Positions 28,935-37,470 of a stretch of 64,000 nt of DNA are shown here, piece by piece. Source of the DNA: Oceanicella sp. SM1341 (GTDB lineage: Bacteria; Pseudomonadota; Alphaproteobacteria; Rhodobacterales; Rhodobacteraceae); the NCBI RefSeq assembly GCF_003448965.1, contig NZ_QRGC01000026.1:1-64000 (forward strand), in the 5' to 3' direction. The first letter of the stretch is position 1. Every line of letters begins with the position of its first letter. A program made the position numbers and the translations under genes. Below the pieces are notes generated by a model. The model was not told where the DNA came from, made no database searches, and saw only the letters and a program-made list of their open reading frames with translations.

Positions 28935-29060
28935 CGAGCTGTCCTGTGAAGTCCTGGCCGGGTCGGCTCATCGACCCGTCGGGCGCCTGACTACACGAGG
29001 CCGCCCGCGCCGATAATGGCCTCGATTCTCCATTGCCCTATGCCTGTCCTGCATCAATGC

Positions 29061-29136
29061 TGAGCCCTGAGCCCTGAGCCCTGAGCCCTGAGCCCTGAGC
29101 CCTGAGCCCTGAGCCCTGAGCCCTGAGCCCTGAGCC
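29061..29136. repeat. Heptanucleotide tandem repeat (TGAGCCC), about 11 copies
   Basis: Ten perfect TGAGCCC units run from 29061 to 29130, followed by TGAGCC at 29131-29136. Seven is not a multiple of three, so on the plus strand every frame meets a TGA; on the minus strand the repeat is open and would encode GLRAQGS units. It lies between the MFS gene and a decayed gene. Such perfect short repeats arise by slipped-strand replication and usually vary in copy number between strains. Confidence 0.95.
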
Positions 29137-29162
29137 GTTACGTCACGGCTCCGAGTGCCGGG

Positions 29163-29470
29163 ATGCCCATCGACAGGAGATCGATCCTGACGATCTTCGC
29201 GTCCTCCCGCGGCCCATCGCGCTGCACCGTCCCTGCCGCGCTCGCGGCGATGGCCCTGCCCCGCGTGGCCCGGGCGCAGGCGGGTCCGCCCATCGACACC
29301 GCGGGCGGCCCGGTCAGGGGAGTGTCGCAGAGCGGGGTCTCCCGCGTTCCCGGGGCATGCGCGACGTCGGCATGACCTCCGCCGAAGCCCCGGGTCACGA
29401 GTTGCCTGACCCGGACGAGGTGCTGCCGCGCCGCATCGTCCCGATCATGTTCGCCCGCTCGGGTGTCTGA
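29163..29470 (+). pseudogene. Decayed fragment resembling the N terminus of a type-B carboxylesterase
   Basis: A short frame (29163-29375) starts MPIDRRSILTIFASSRG, contains ALAAMALPRVARAQ like the end of a Tat/Sec signal peptide, then PPIDTAGGPVRGV, which resembles the first strand of secreted type-B carboxylesterases (TxxGxVRG). It then breaks off with no catalytic domain. A second small frame (29372-29470) ends ELPDPDEVLPRRIVPIMFAR and may be the tail of another lost gene. I infer deletion between two genes. Confidence 0.4.
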
Positions 29471-29679
29471 GCTGGTCCGGCCAGTTCTTCATGGCAATTC
29501 CGATAGCGAGTTCGAGCTCTTCACGGCTGGCGCCATCCCGCGCCGACCCGGCTATTCCCGGTAGGAAGGTGTTGAAATATGTCGTCGGCGCGCGATGCGG
29601 CGGCGCAGGAGAAAACGTCATTCCGGTCCGCCGCGATTGTCGGCGTCCATCCGAATGGCAACCGTATGACCCATCTCGG
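29471..29679. other. Gene-poor stretch with possible minus-strand remnant
   Basis: On the minus strand a frame ending at 29445 encodes NTFLPGIAGSARDGASREEL and then ELAIGIAMKNWPDQLRHPSG, which looks like genuine protein sequence. Upstream it runs antisense to the ACT gene, so it is probably a C-terminal remnant of an unidentified gene. Nothing else was recognised. Confidence 0.3.
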
Positions 29680-30069
29680 TCACCTGCTCTCGACCACATG
29701 ACCGGCGGCCTCAAGAAAACGCGTCGCGTGCTCGACCTCTGGTGAGGGAATGAGCACATGTTCCCCATCGAAGGTGCAGACGACAAAAACGCCGATCCCG
29801 TTGGCGGAAATGGGGTCAATGAGCGCGCGCACGATACCCGACGCATCAAACGGGAAAGGGCCAATGGTGCGCAGGCACGCCCAGCCCGTATCAGCCTCCA
29901 CGCCCTGAGGAACGCGATCCTCAAGGCAGACCAGAGTTGTCTCGTCGTCGGAGTGTATGACGGCTCTGAAGCCGGGGCCGTTCAGCCAGGCGGGAAGAGT
30001 GGCGTTCACCGCTAGACGGGCGATTGCATAGCGCCCCGGGATAAAACGAATTTTCAGGGTTCGGCTCAA
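29680..30069 (-). CDS. ACT domain-containing protein
   Basis: The 129-residue protein has KIRFIPGRYAIARLAVNATLPAW near the start, then GWACLRTIGPFPFDASGIV and a C-terminal GIGVFVVCTFDGEHVLI, the layout of stand-alone tandem ACT (CASTOR-like) proteins that bind amino acids. The start is a TTG at 30069 with a strong GAGGAGGGG site upstream; no ATG lies near the conserved start. It appears monocistronic. Confidence 0.8.
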   Translation of the reverse strand: MSRTLKIRFIPGRYAIARLAVNATLPAWLNGPGFRAVIHSDDETTLVCLEDRVPQGVEADTGWACLRTIGPFPFDASGIVRALIDPISANGIGVFVVCTFDGEHVLIPSPEVEHATRFLEAAGHVVESR

Positions 30070-30625
30070 GATAGCCCCTCCTCAGGTTTACTGAAGAAGG
30101 ACATTCCCCTGTTTGCAGATATTGCTCATCGGGGAGCTTCATCTTCCAAGATGATTGTTTTTCATCGGTAAATCATGTCCTCGGCAAAGCCAAGCGAACA
30201 AAAATGTGAACTGCAGTATCCGGCAGTATGGGCTCGAACCGGAGCTGCGGCCACGCAGCGGGTCTCGCGCCTGGCAAGCAGCGGCGGCCGTCGCCCCCGG
30301 CCCTTCGCTGACCTTCGTCGGACTCGGCCCCGTTGCGGCTCAGCTTCCCCAAAGCGGTCCTTGATGGCAACGTGCAGCACCGCCTTCTCGCCTCAAGTCC
30401 GATCTGAGGGCCAAGCAGCCGGGCATGCTGCGTGTTTCCGGAGACCCGCCTTGGTGCAGCCTGTTGGGCGCAGTGTCCTGGTCGCGTGGTCTGCTGGCCG
30501 GAGCATTGCAGCGGGCGGCGGCAGGTCGGCCCCAGCGATGACGGGTCTTGCGACGACAAGGGCCACAGCCGCGGTGGCGCTGCCTTGCGGCAGCGCTCCG
30601 CCCACGCCGAAAGCGCGCGCTGTCC
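30070..30625. other. 556-bp intergenic stretch, no gene seen
   Basis: The part near 30070-30180 is less GC-rich and should hold the ACT gene promoter. The remainder has overlapping Arg/Ala/Ser-rich frames on both strands without recognisable protein signatures, so I regard it as non-coding or decayed. Confidence 0.45.
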
Positions 30626-31090
30626 TTACGCCGCTGCGGCGTCGTCATTCGGCCAGAGCACGTCGAGCTCGGAGCGCTTGATCCGCCATTCCCCATTCAC
30701 CCGGGCGTAAGTGTCGATGTAGCGCCCCAAAAGCAAGAAGGGGTGCTGCGCCCCGGGACGATCGGTCACGAAATCGAGCAGGTAACAGCTGCCGGTGGCC
30801 GTGTCCGGGCCGGTCAGGGTGATCTCGTGGTTGGCAATGGCATGCACAAAGGGGAAATGCCCGGCCTTGCGGGTGTCGAAGCTCTGGTAGGCATCGCGCA
30901 GGCTGGTCCTGATCTCGTCGAGGCCCTTCATGGCGCCGACGGTCACGACCACCTCCGCGTCCTCGGTGAACACCTCGCCCATGCGGTCAGCCGCGTTGCC
31001 ATCCAGCAGCGCGCTGTAGTGCAGGCGCAGGGCGCGGATGTCTTCGCGGTCGAGCATCGCGGCGATGCGGGTCTCTCGGATGTCAGTCAT
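30626..31090 (-). CDS. SnoaL-like (NTF2-fold) protein
   Basis: The 154-residue protein reads DREDIRALRLHYSALLDGN, then VFTEDAEVVV and a C-terminal YARVNGEWRIKRSELDVLWP, the pattern of SnoaL_4/polyketide-cyclase-like NTF2 folds. Members act as small-molecule isomerases, cyclases or dehydratases. It overlaps the Old Yellow Enzyme stop by 8 bp and is cotranscribed with it, suggesting that the two act on one substrate. Confidence 0.82.
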   Translation of the reverse strand: MTDIRETRIAAMLDREDIRALRLHYSALLDGNAADRMGEVFTEDAEVVVTVGAMKGLDEIRTSLRDAYQSFDTRKAGHFPFVHAIANHEITLTGPDTATGSCYLLDFVTDRPGAQHPFLLLGRYIDTYARVNGEWRIKRSELDVLWPNDDAAAA

Positions 31091-32201
31091 CGGTCTTGCC
31101 CTTCTCTTCGTCCCAGGTGGGGAAATCGGTGTAACCGGCAGCGCCGTTGCCGCCGTAGAACGCCTCGCGCGATGGCGTGTTGATCGGCCAGCCGTTCTGC
31201 ATCCGCTCCACCAGGTCGGGATTGGCGATGAAGGGTTTGCCGAAGGCGATGAGGTCCAGCGCGCCGTCCTTCAGCGCCTGCTCGCCGGTCTCCTGCGTGA
31301 AGCCGCCTGCGGCGATCAGCGTGCCAGTGAAGGTCTTGCAGAACCGCGAGGGGAAGCCCGCGGGCATCGCCTCGCCGCCGATGGTCAGCTGGTCGCTGAG
31401 GTGGACATAGGCGGGCTGGCGGGCTTCGAGCGCCTCGGCCACGGCAAGCCAGGTGTCGGCCTCGCTCTCGTATCCCCGCATGCCCGACAGCCGCCCGAAC
31501 GGCGAAATGCGCACGCCCACGCGGTTCATGCCGATCTCGGCTGCGACGGCATCGATGGTTTCCAGCAGGAAGCGCATCCGGTTCTCGATGCTGCCGCCAT
31601 ATTGGTCGGTGCGCTGGTTGGAACTGGCGTTCAGGAACTGCTCGAAGAGGTAGCCGTTGGCGCCGTGGATCTCGACCCCGTCAAAACCTGCCCGGATGGC
31701 GCGCCTTGACGCCGCGACGAAATCTGCGGTCACGCGGGCGACCTCCTCGGTCTCGAGGGCGCGCGGGGTCGAAGCAGGCTGCTGCCCCGGCGCGCCGTCC
31801 GGCCCGATGGCGAAGGAGAACGCGCCTTCGCCACGCTGCGCGGAGGCGGAGACCGGCGCGGCACCGCCCGGCTGCAGGGACGTGTGCGAAACCCGGCCCA
31901 CGTGCCACAGCTGGACGAAGATGCGCCCGCCGCGACCATGCACCGCCTTGGTGACGCCGGCCCATGCGGCCTCGTGTTCGTCGGTGTAGATGCCGGGGGT
32001 GTAGAGGTAGCCGTTGCCTTCCTGGCTGATCGGCGCGCCTTCGGTGATCAGCAGCCCGGCGCTGGCGCGCTGCGCATAGTAGAGCGCGGTATGCGCGTCA
32101 GGGGCGCCAGTCACGGCGCGGGACCGGGTCATCGGGGCCATGACGGTGCGGTTCGGCAGGGGCAGCCCCGCGAGGTCGTAAGGCGAGAAGAGTTGCGACA
32201 T
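31083..32201 (-). CDS. Old Yellow Enzyme family alkene reductase
   Basis: The 372-residue FMN enzyme has LPNRTVMAPMTRSRA, the FMN segment LWHVGRVSH, the catalytic FDGVEIHGANGYLFEQFL and GGSIENRMRFLLETIDA. It reduces activated C=C bonds or nitro/peroxo groups with NADPH (NemA-like). The start at 32201 follows AAGGA. It is divergent from a LysR gene, which probably induces it with the SnoaL gene in response to electrophiles or an aromatic substrate. Confidence 0.92.
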   Translation of the reverse strand: MSQLFSPYDLAGLPLPNRTVMAPMTRSRAVTGAPDAHTALYYAQRASAGLLITEGAPISQEGNGYLYTPGIYTDEHEAAWAGVTKAVHGRGGRIFVQLWHVGRVSHTSLQPGGAAPVSASAQRGEGAFSFAIGPDGAPGQQPASTPRALETEEVARVTADFVAASRRAIRAGFDGVEIHGANGYLFEQFLNASSNQRTDQYGGSIENRMRFLLETIDAVAAEIGMNRVGVRISPFGRLSGMRGYESEADTWLAVAEALEARQPAYVHLSDQLTIGGEAMPAGFPSRFCKTFTGTLIAAGGFTQETGEQALKDGALDLIAFGKPFIANPDLVERMQNGWPINTPSREAFYGGNGAAGYTDFPTWDEEKGKTDD

Positions 32202-32374
32202 GGGTAAGTCCTTGAAGGAATGCAAGCAGTTGGCAGGAAGACCGTCGCGCCCCGGTTTCATGGCCAGCGGCGGTTCAGAGGCGTGGGGCCTTCCTTTCTG
32301 ACCGCCAATCTATTGATCCTGTCACCGAATATAATAGGGTCACGGTTCCAGTCATTTCGTCCCGAGGTTCCGCA

Positions 32375-33301
32375 ATGCCCGAGCACGATGATCCCTTCTC
32401 CGGCGTGCGCGAGTTCATCGAGACCATGCGCAACGGCTCCTTCACCGCGGCCGGCGCGCGCCTCGGGCTGACCGGCTCCGCCGTGGGCAAAAGCGTCAGC
32501 CGTCTCGAGGCGCGGCTCGGCACGAAACTGTTGCACCGGACCACCCGCCGTCTGTCGCTGACGCCCGAGGGGCAGCGTTACTTCGATGGCTGGGTCGGGA
32601 TCCTGAGCGATGTTCAGGGGCTCGAGCATTCGGTCACCGAGGGCAGCGGGCAGGTGTCGGGGCGGCTGAGCATCCATTTGCCGGCGGCCTTCGGGCGGCG
32701 CCACGTCATGCCGGTGCTGACCCGGCTGGCGGAACAGCACCCGGCGCTCGACCTTGCCGTCAGCTTTACCGAGCGACGGGTGAACCTGATCGATGAAGGG
32801 GTGGACCTCGTCGTGCGGATCGGCGCGCTGAGCGACGATGCCGATCTGGTGGCCCGCAGGCTGGGGCGTCAGCGGCTGGTCATCTGCGCCAGCCCCGCCT
32901 GCCTCGCCGCGCATGGCACTCCGGCCACTCCCGCGGCCCTGACCGAGCATGACTGCATCATCGGCAGTCGTCGGGATGGCGTGCCGCCCTCGTGGCTCCT
33001 GCGCCAGCCGGACGGGGCCGTCATCACGCAAGCCATCCGCGCCCGGCACGAATTCAGCGACGGCGATGCCATACTGGAGGCAACGCTGGCAGGCGCCGGC
33101 CTGTCGCAACTGCCGACATGGCTGGTGAGTGACGCGCTGGCGACAGGGGATCTGGTCACGGTGCTGGACGATGTCTCGGGGGCCGAAATGCCGATCCACG
33201 CGGTCTGGCCACGCTCGCGCTACCTCAAGCCAGGCCAGCGCGCGCTGATCGACGCGCTGGTTGCCGACGCGGCCAGGGAAGAGGCCGGCTACTGGCTCTG
33301 A
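32375..33301 (+). CDS. LysR family transcriptional regulator
   Basis: The protein is 308 residues. The N-terminal winged helix contains TAAGARLGLTGSAVGKSVSRLE, followed by LLHRTTRRLSLTPEGQRY and a type-2 periplasmic-binding effector domain. It is divergent from the Old Yellow Enzyme/SnoaL pair across a less GC-rich 173-bp region (32202-32374), where its binding site should lie. It may also influence the flavin-enzyme cluster downstream on the same strand. Confidence 0.92.
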   Translation: MPEHDDPFSGVREFIETMRNGSFTAAGARLGLTGSAVGKSVSRLEARLGTKLLHRTTRRLSLTPEGQRYFDGWVGILSDVQGLEHSVTEGSGQVSGRLSIHLPAAFGRRHVMPVLTRLAEQHPALDLAVSFTERRVNLIDEGVDLVVRIGALSDDADLVARRLGRQRLVICASPACLAAHGTPATPAALTEHDCIIGSRRDGVPPSWLLRQPDGAVITQAIRARHEFSDGDAILEATLAGAGLSQLPTWLVSDALATGDLVTVLDDVSGAEMPIHAVWPRSRYLKPGQRALIDALVADAAREEAGYWL

Positions 33302-33617
33302 CAGGCTGCGCCTCGCGCAAGGGCGCCTCGGCTGTGAAGCGAAAGCCTCGTTCAGGCCATCCCTGACCTGACGGGGCCTGCATCAGGCGGGGTCTGCGCC
33401 CTCCCATTGTGGAACCAAGGGATCGACTGATCGGAAAAACCTCGGGGTTATGGATCCCGAGGGCGGGAATATGTTCGGGCTCAACGCAACACCGATGGGC
33501 GGTCTTCTCAGTCAAGACCGTCACTCGGGCCAAACCCGACCCGCCCGCGCCACGGCCCGAGCGCCCCCCTTGGGGCGAAACACCCTTAGCGCGCCAGGAC
33601 CAGCAAGGACCGATCCC
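33302..33617. other. 316-bp intergenic stretch
   Basis: This lies between the LysR gene and the first luciferase-like gene. Frames upstream of 33618 are open but lack family similarity. The promoter of the flavin cluster probably lies at about 33400-33480, where the sequence is less GC-rich. Nothing else was recognised. Confidence 0.4.
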
Positions 33618-34607
33618 GTGCCCGGACACACCCGCTTCGATCCGCTGCAAGAGGACCGCGGCGCCGATCCCCTCGATGCCGTTTTCGGCACCCAAGGCAT
33701 GACAGTCGGCCTCATCACGCCGCTCGAAGCCTATGCCGAAAGCCCTGTGCCCACGCTGGAGGGCCATGCCGCTGCCGTGCGGCGCGCCGAAGAGGCGGGG
33801 TTTGCCAGCATCTGGCTGCGCGACGTGCCCTTCTTCGATCCGAAGTTCGGCGACGCGGCGCAGATCATGGATCCACTGGTCTACGCCGGGTTTCTGGCCG
33901 CGCAGACGCGGACGATCACCATCGGCACCGCCGGCATCGTGCTGCCGCTGCGCGAGCCGATCGCGGTGGCGAAACAGGCCGCCACCATCGACATGCTCAC
34001 GCAGGGCCGCTTCATCCTCGGGCTGTCGTCGGGCGACCGTCCGACGGAGTACCCGGCCTTCGGCGTCCGCTTCGACAAGCGCGCCGACCGGTTCCGTGAG
34101 GCGTTCAGGCTGATCCGCAAACTGCAGGACGAGGTCTTCCCGAGAGGCAGGACCCGGGGCTTCGGGACGCTGTCGGGGGACCTCGACCTGCTGCCCAAAC
34201 CGCAAGAGGGCCGGCTGCCGATGATCGCGGTCGGGCGCGCCGGGCAGACGGTGCCGTGGATCGCGAAGAACGCCGATGCCTGGATCTGGACCGTAGATGA
34301 CCCGAAATCGGTCGCGAAGATCCTGAACGATCTGAAGGCCGCCTCCGGTAAGCGGCGCCCGCCGCCTTATGGCTATTCGACCTTCCTCGACCTCGAGCGC
34401 AACCCCGATGCTCCGGCGCGGCGCGAACACAACGTGCTGCGCATCGGGCGCAAGGCCCTGCTGGCGCGGTTGCAGCAGCAGGCCGCGCAGGGCGTGAAAC
34501 ACGTGGCGTTCAACCTGCGCCCGTCGCGGCGCCCTGCCGAACGCATCATCGACGAAATGGGCGAGCACATCCTGCCTGCGCTTGCCGGTCCTTCCCGCGA
34601 AAGGTGA
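33618..34607 (+). CDS. Luciferase-like flavin-dependent oxidoreductase (BA3436 family type)
   Basis: The protein is 329 residues from a GTG with AAGGA 8 bp upstream. It reads MTVGLITPLEAYAES, RRAEEAGFASIWLRDVPFFD and TIGTAGIVLPLREPIAVAKQ, then LGLSSGDRPTEYPAFGVRFD, characteristic of this LLM subgroup. LLM enzymes use reduced FMN or F420; the first is likely here. Upstream in-frame ATGs would add an unrelated 56-residue stretch and were rejected. It is the first gene of a four-gene plus-strand operon. Confidence 0.88.
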   Translation: MPGHTRFDPLQEDRGADPLDAVFGTQGMTVGLITPLEAYAESPVPTLEGHAAAVRRAEEAGFASIWLRDVPFFDPKFGDAAQIMDPLVYAGFLAAQTRTITIGTAGIVLPLREPIAVAKQAATIDMLTQGRFILGLSSGDRPTEYPAFGVRFDKRADRFREAFRLIRKLQDEVFPRGRTRGFGTLSGDLDLLPKPQEGRLPMIAVGRAGQTVPWIAKNADAWIWTVDDPKSVAKILNDLKAASGKRRPPPYGYSTFLDLERNPDAPARREHNVLRIGRKALLARLQQQAAQGVKHVAFNLRPSRRPAERIIDEMGEHILPALAGPSRER

Positions 34608-34610
34608 CAC

Positions 34611-35591
34611 ATGACCCATGAACCCCGAGGTCCGGAGCAGGACCGCGCGGCGCTGCTGGCGCTGATCGACAAGCTTGCGGCCCTCTGGTCCGGCGAAAGC
34701 TCGGGCGCGCCCTCCTGGCTGGCCCCCGAAGCCCGGCTCGACAGCAACCTTCACGGGCAGCTTGGCGGCGCGCAGGATATCCGGGCCGCGCTTGCCGCGG
34801 ATGGCCGGCAGGGCGCCTGTGCCATCCGGACCAGCAACCGCTACGCCGCAGCCCGCGGCGATGAGGGCGTGGCCAGCTTCTATGCCTGCGGCCAGCTCCG
34901 CAACCGCAGCGATGCCCGGCAGGCGCTGCTCTTCGGCGCGACCGTGGTTCTGCGCGCGACGCGCGCCGAAGACGGCTGGCAGGTGAGCCATGTCCGGATC
35001 TCCGGCAGCTGGATGCGTGGCGCGGAACGGCTTGCCTCCCACTGGCTGATGCCGCCCGGCGATGCAGGCTGGCAAGTGGGTGACCCACCGCCGGTTCTGG
35101 TCAGCGAACTGCATTCCCCTTGGGCGTTGCAGCCGATCGGCACGCCCCCCAGCGATCTCTTCGAGGCGATATCCGAGCTTTACAGCCGCTATTCCTTTGC
35201 CATCGACCAGGGCGACATCAACCTGCTCATCGGCAGCTATACTGCGGACATCGCGGGCGGTTTTGCCCCGATGGGCCAGTACGAAGGGCGCGATGCGGTG
35301 ATCGGACAGCTGCGCAGTTTCCGGCGCCACTGGCCGTGGATGCAACATTTCGCCGACCTCGTCCGGGTCGAGGCCGAACCGGATGGCCGCCACGCCCGTG
35401 CCATTGTCGGCCGGATCGTGCCCGAGCAGCCGCTGACCCCGCAGGGCAAGCCGCTTTACGGCGCGCATTACCAGCTGCGCGCCCGGCGCGAAGAGGATGG
35501 CCAGTGGCGCTTCTGCTGGACGGATTATCGCCCCGGCTGGTTCGACACCGACAGCCTCCCCGAATTCGACATCGGCCACAGCACCGCCTGA
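34611..35591 (+). CDS. Tandem SnoaL/NTF2-fold protein
   Basis: The 326-residue protein appears to hold two NTF2-like domains. The first (about 10-150) has ALLALIDKLAALWSGE, with RATRAEDGWQVSHVRISGSW at its end. The second (about 180-320) has DLFEAISELYSRYSFAIDQG and DIAGGFAPMGQYEGRDAVIG and ends QWRFCWTDYRPGWFDT. The duplication is unusual because SnoaL proteins are normally single domains that dimerise. It follows the flavin enzyme by three bases and is probably coupled to it. Confidence 0.75.
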   Translation: MTHEPRGPEQDRAALLALIDKLAALWSGESSGAPSWLAPEARLDSNLHGQLGGAQDIRAALAADGRQGACAIRTSNRYAAARGDEGVASFYACGQLRNRSDARQALLFGATVVLRATRAEDGWQVSHVRISGSWMRGAERLASHWLMPPGDAGWQVGDPPPVLVSELHSPWALQPIGTPPSDLFEAISELYSRYSFAIDQGDINLLIGSYTADIAGGFAPMGQYEGRDAVIGQLRSFRRHWPWMQHFADLVRVEAEPDGRHARAIVGRIVPEQPLTPQGKPLYGAHYQLRARREEDGQWRFCWTDYRPGWFDTDSLPEFDIGHSTA

Positions 35592-35643
35592 TCGGCCTGT
35601 CCCGCGCGACGCGGGCAACCCACTCTTGTCAAAAGGCTATCCC

Positions 35644-36663
35644 ATGCGACTGAGCATCCTTGATTACGTTCCCGTCGACGAAGGCCTCGAGGCGCAGGAC
35701 GCGCTTGCCGCCTCGCTGCGCCTTGCACAAGCCGCCGAGGCCGCCGGCCTGCATCGCTACTGGTTCTCCGAGCACCACGGCATGCCTGCCATGGTCAGCA
35801 GCGCGCCCGAACTGATGATGGCACGCACCGCCGCCGCGACCGAGACGATCCGCCTTGGCTCGGGCGGCGTGTTGCTGCCGAACCACAGCAGCTACAAGAT
35901 CGCCGGGAACTTCCAGCTGCTGGAAGGCATGTTCCCGGACCGGATCGACCTTGGGCTGGGGCGCGCGCCGGGTGCCGATCAGCGGGTCAACGCCGCGCTC
36001 AACGAAGAAAGGGCGGGGCAGCTGCCCTATGGCCGGAAGCTTGGCGACCTGCTGGGCTTCCTGAGCGGGCAGCATCACGCCCAGAGCCGTCATGCCGGGC
36101 TGCGCGCCCTGCCGCGCACGGCCCGCATCCCGCAGACCTTCGTACTGGGGGCCTCGGGCTCCACCGCGGAAGTCGCGGCGCAGGCCGGGCTCGGCTTCAC
36201 TTTCGCGCATTTCATCAACCCCGGCCCGCAGGGCGCCCAAGCGGCTGCGGCCTACCGGGCGGCCTTCCAGCCCACCGACTTCGGAGACAAGCCGTCCGTC
36301 GTCGTCGCGGTCTTTGCCGCCGTGGGCGAAACCGAAGCCGAGGCCGAGGCATTCGCCGACACCTTCCACCTGTGGCTGTCGCATGCCGAAAGCGCGCAGC
36401 CCTTCGACCGGCTGCCGTCGCTCGAGACCACGCGCAACCACGCCTGGAGCATCCAGGAGCAGATGGTGCGGCAGCGCAACGAGGGCCGCCTGGTCTGCGG
36501 CACGGCAGACAGCGTCGCATCGCAGCTGCAGGAGCTGGGCCGGGCCTATGGGACCGACGAGGTCATGGTGAACCTGATGATGCCGGGCGAAGCCGCGCGG
36601 CAGAAGGCCCTGACCAGCCTTGCGCAGGCGCTGGCGGGCACCCCGCAGGCGCTGTCTGCCTGA
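35644..36663 (+). CDS. Luciferase-like flavin oxidoreductase (MsnO8 family type)
   Basis: The 339-residue protein reads RLSILDYVPVDEG, AEAAGLHRYWFSEHHGMPAM, LGSGGVLLPNHSSYKIAGNF and RIDLGLGRAPGADQRVNAAL, diagnostic of the MsnO8-type LLM subgroup. The start at 35644 follows AAAAGG. It is the second monooxygenase-like flavoprotein of the operon. A flavin reductase is not encoded nearby, so reduced flavin must come from elsewhere, possibly the Old Yellow Enzyme neighbourhood. Confidence 0.9.
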   Translation: MRLSILDYVPVDEGLEAQDALAASLRLAQAAEAAGLHRYWFSEHHGMPAMVSSAPELMMARTAAATETIRLGSGGVLLPNHSSYKIAGNFQLLEGMFPDRIDLGLGRAPGADQRVNAALNEERAGQLPYGRKLGDLLGFLSGQHHAQSRHAGLRALPRTARIPQTFVLGASGSTAEVAAQAGLGFTFAHFINPGPQGAQAAAAYRAAFQPTDFGDKPSVVVAVFAAVGETEAEAEAFADTFHLWLSHAESAQPFDRLPSLETTRNHAWSIQEQMVRQRNEGRLVCGTADSVASQLQELGRAYGTDEVMVNLMMPGEAARQKALTSLAQALAGTPQALSA

Positions 36664-36744
36664 CCCTTGGGAACGGCACACCCTTCATGACACATGTCCC
36701 GGCCAGGCGCTGGCCGGGACAGTCTCCATCTCAAAAGACCCGGC

Positions 36745-37470
36745 ATGACATCCTCCTCCGATCGGCTGCGCGCGCAGCACGACGCGCTGCACCTCGCACA
36801 CCGCTGGTTCGCCTTCTTCGAGGCACCGGGCGGTGACCTTGAGCGGCATCTCGAGATCTTCGACCCGCAGGTCAGGCTGAGCGGCCACCAGGGCCGCCGC
36901 CTGTTCGCCGATGACCGCGACAGCCTTGCCGCCTGGTTCTCCACCGTACCGGGGGAGCGCAGCTCGCATCACATCCTGCACGCGACATTCGAATCTGCCC
37001 CGCGGAGGCAGTCACGATTGAACATGCTTGTCGCCTATCAGGCGGTACGCCCCGAAGGCGTTCAGGGCGCCATCATCCGCTACGAGACCGAGCTGTCGCA
37101 TGGGCCCGGGGGCACACGTTTTCTCGCGCTCGACAAGACACCGATCCTGCCCGACACGCAGGCGAATTTTGCGCCGTCATGGGCCGCGAACCGCGTGCTC
37201 GCCCTGGCCCATGCCGCGCTGGCCGAACTGCCGGGCAGCGATGCGCGCCTGCGTGAGACGCTCGGTGCGTCGACATCGCAACTGCAGGTGCGGGCCAACG
37301 TCCCCGAAGGCAGCCCGCGCTACCACGCCCTGCTGAGCGCCGTCGGCACAGACGCGGCAGGCGGTTGTCACCTGATGCTGGAACTCGAGGATGATGTTTC
37401 GGGGCCGCTGCCTGCGCTGTCCCGCATCATTCAGGCAGAGCGGACCTCGCAGCACCAGTCGCTGGCGTAA
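36745..37470 (+). CDS. SnoaL-like protein, last gene of the flavin operon
   Basis: The protein is about 241 residues. The N-terminal half reads ALHLAHRWFAFFEAPGGDLE, then HLEIFDPQVRLSGHQGRRLF, similar to SnoaL-like folds; the C-terminal half is less clear. The ATG at 36745 was preferred over one at 36694, which would add MSRPGAGRDSLHLKRPG without similarity. It completes an LLM / SnoaL-SnoaL / LLM / SnoaL order that suggests paired steps of oxygenation and cyclisation or isomerisation. Confidence 0.65.
   Translation: MTSSSDRLRAQHDALHLAHRWFAFFEAPGGDLERHLEIFDPQVRLSGHQGRRLFADDRDSLAAWFSTVPGERSSHHILHATFESAPRRQSRLNMLVAYQAVRPEGVQGAIIRYETELSHGPGGTRFLALDKTPILPDTQANFAPSWAANRVLALAHAALAELPGSDARLRETLGASTSQLQVRANVPEGSPRYHALLSAVGTDAAGGCHLMLELEDDVSGPLPALSRIIQAERTSQHQSLA

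Noticed and set aside
33450-33617. N-terminal extension of the first luciferase-like enzyme
   Set aside because: The 56 extra residues lack similarity, and GTG at 33618 has a well-placed AAGGA.
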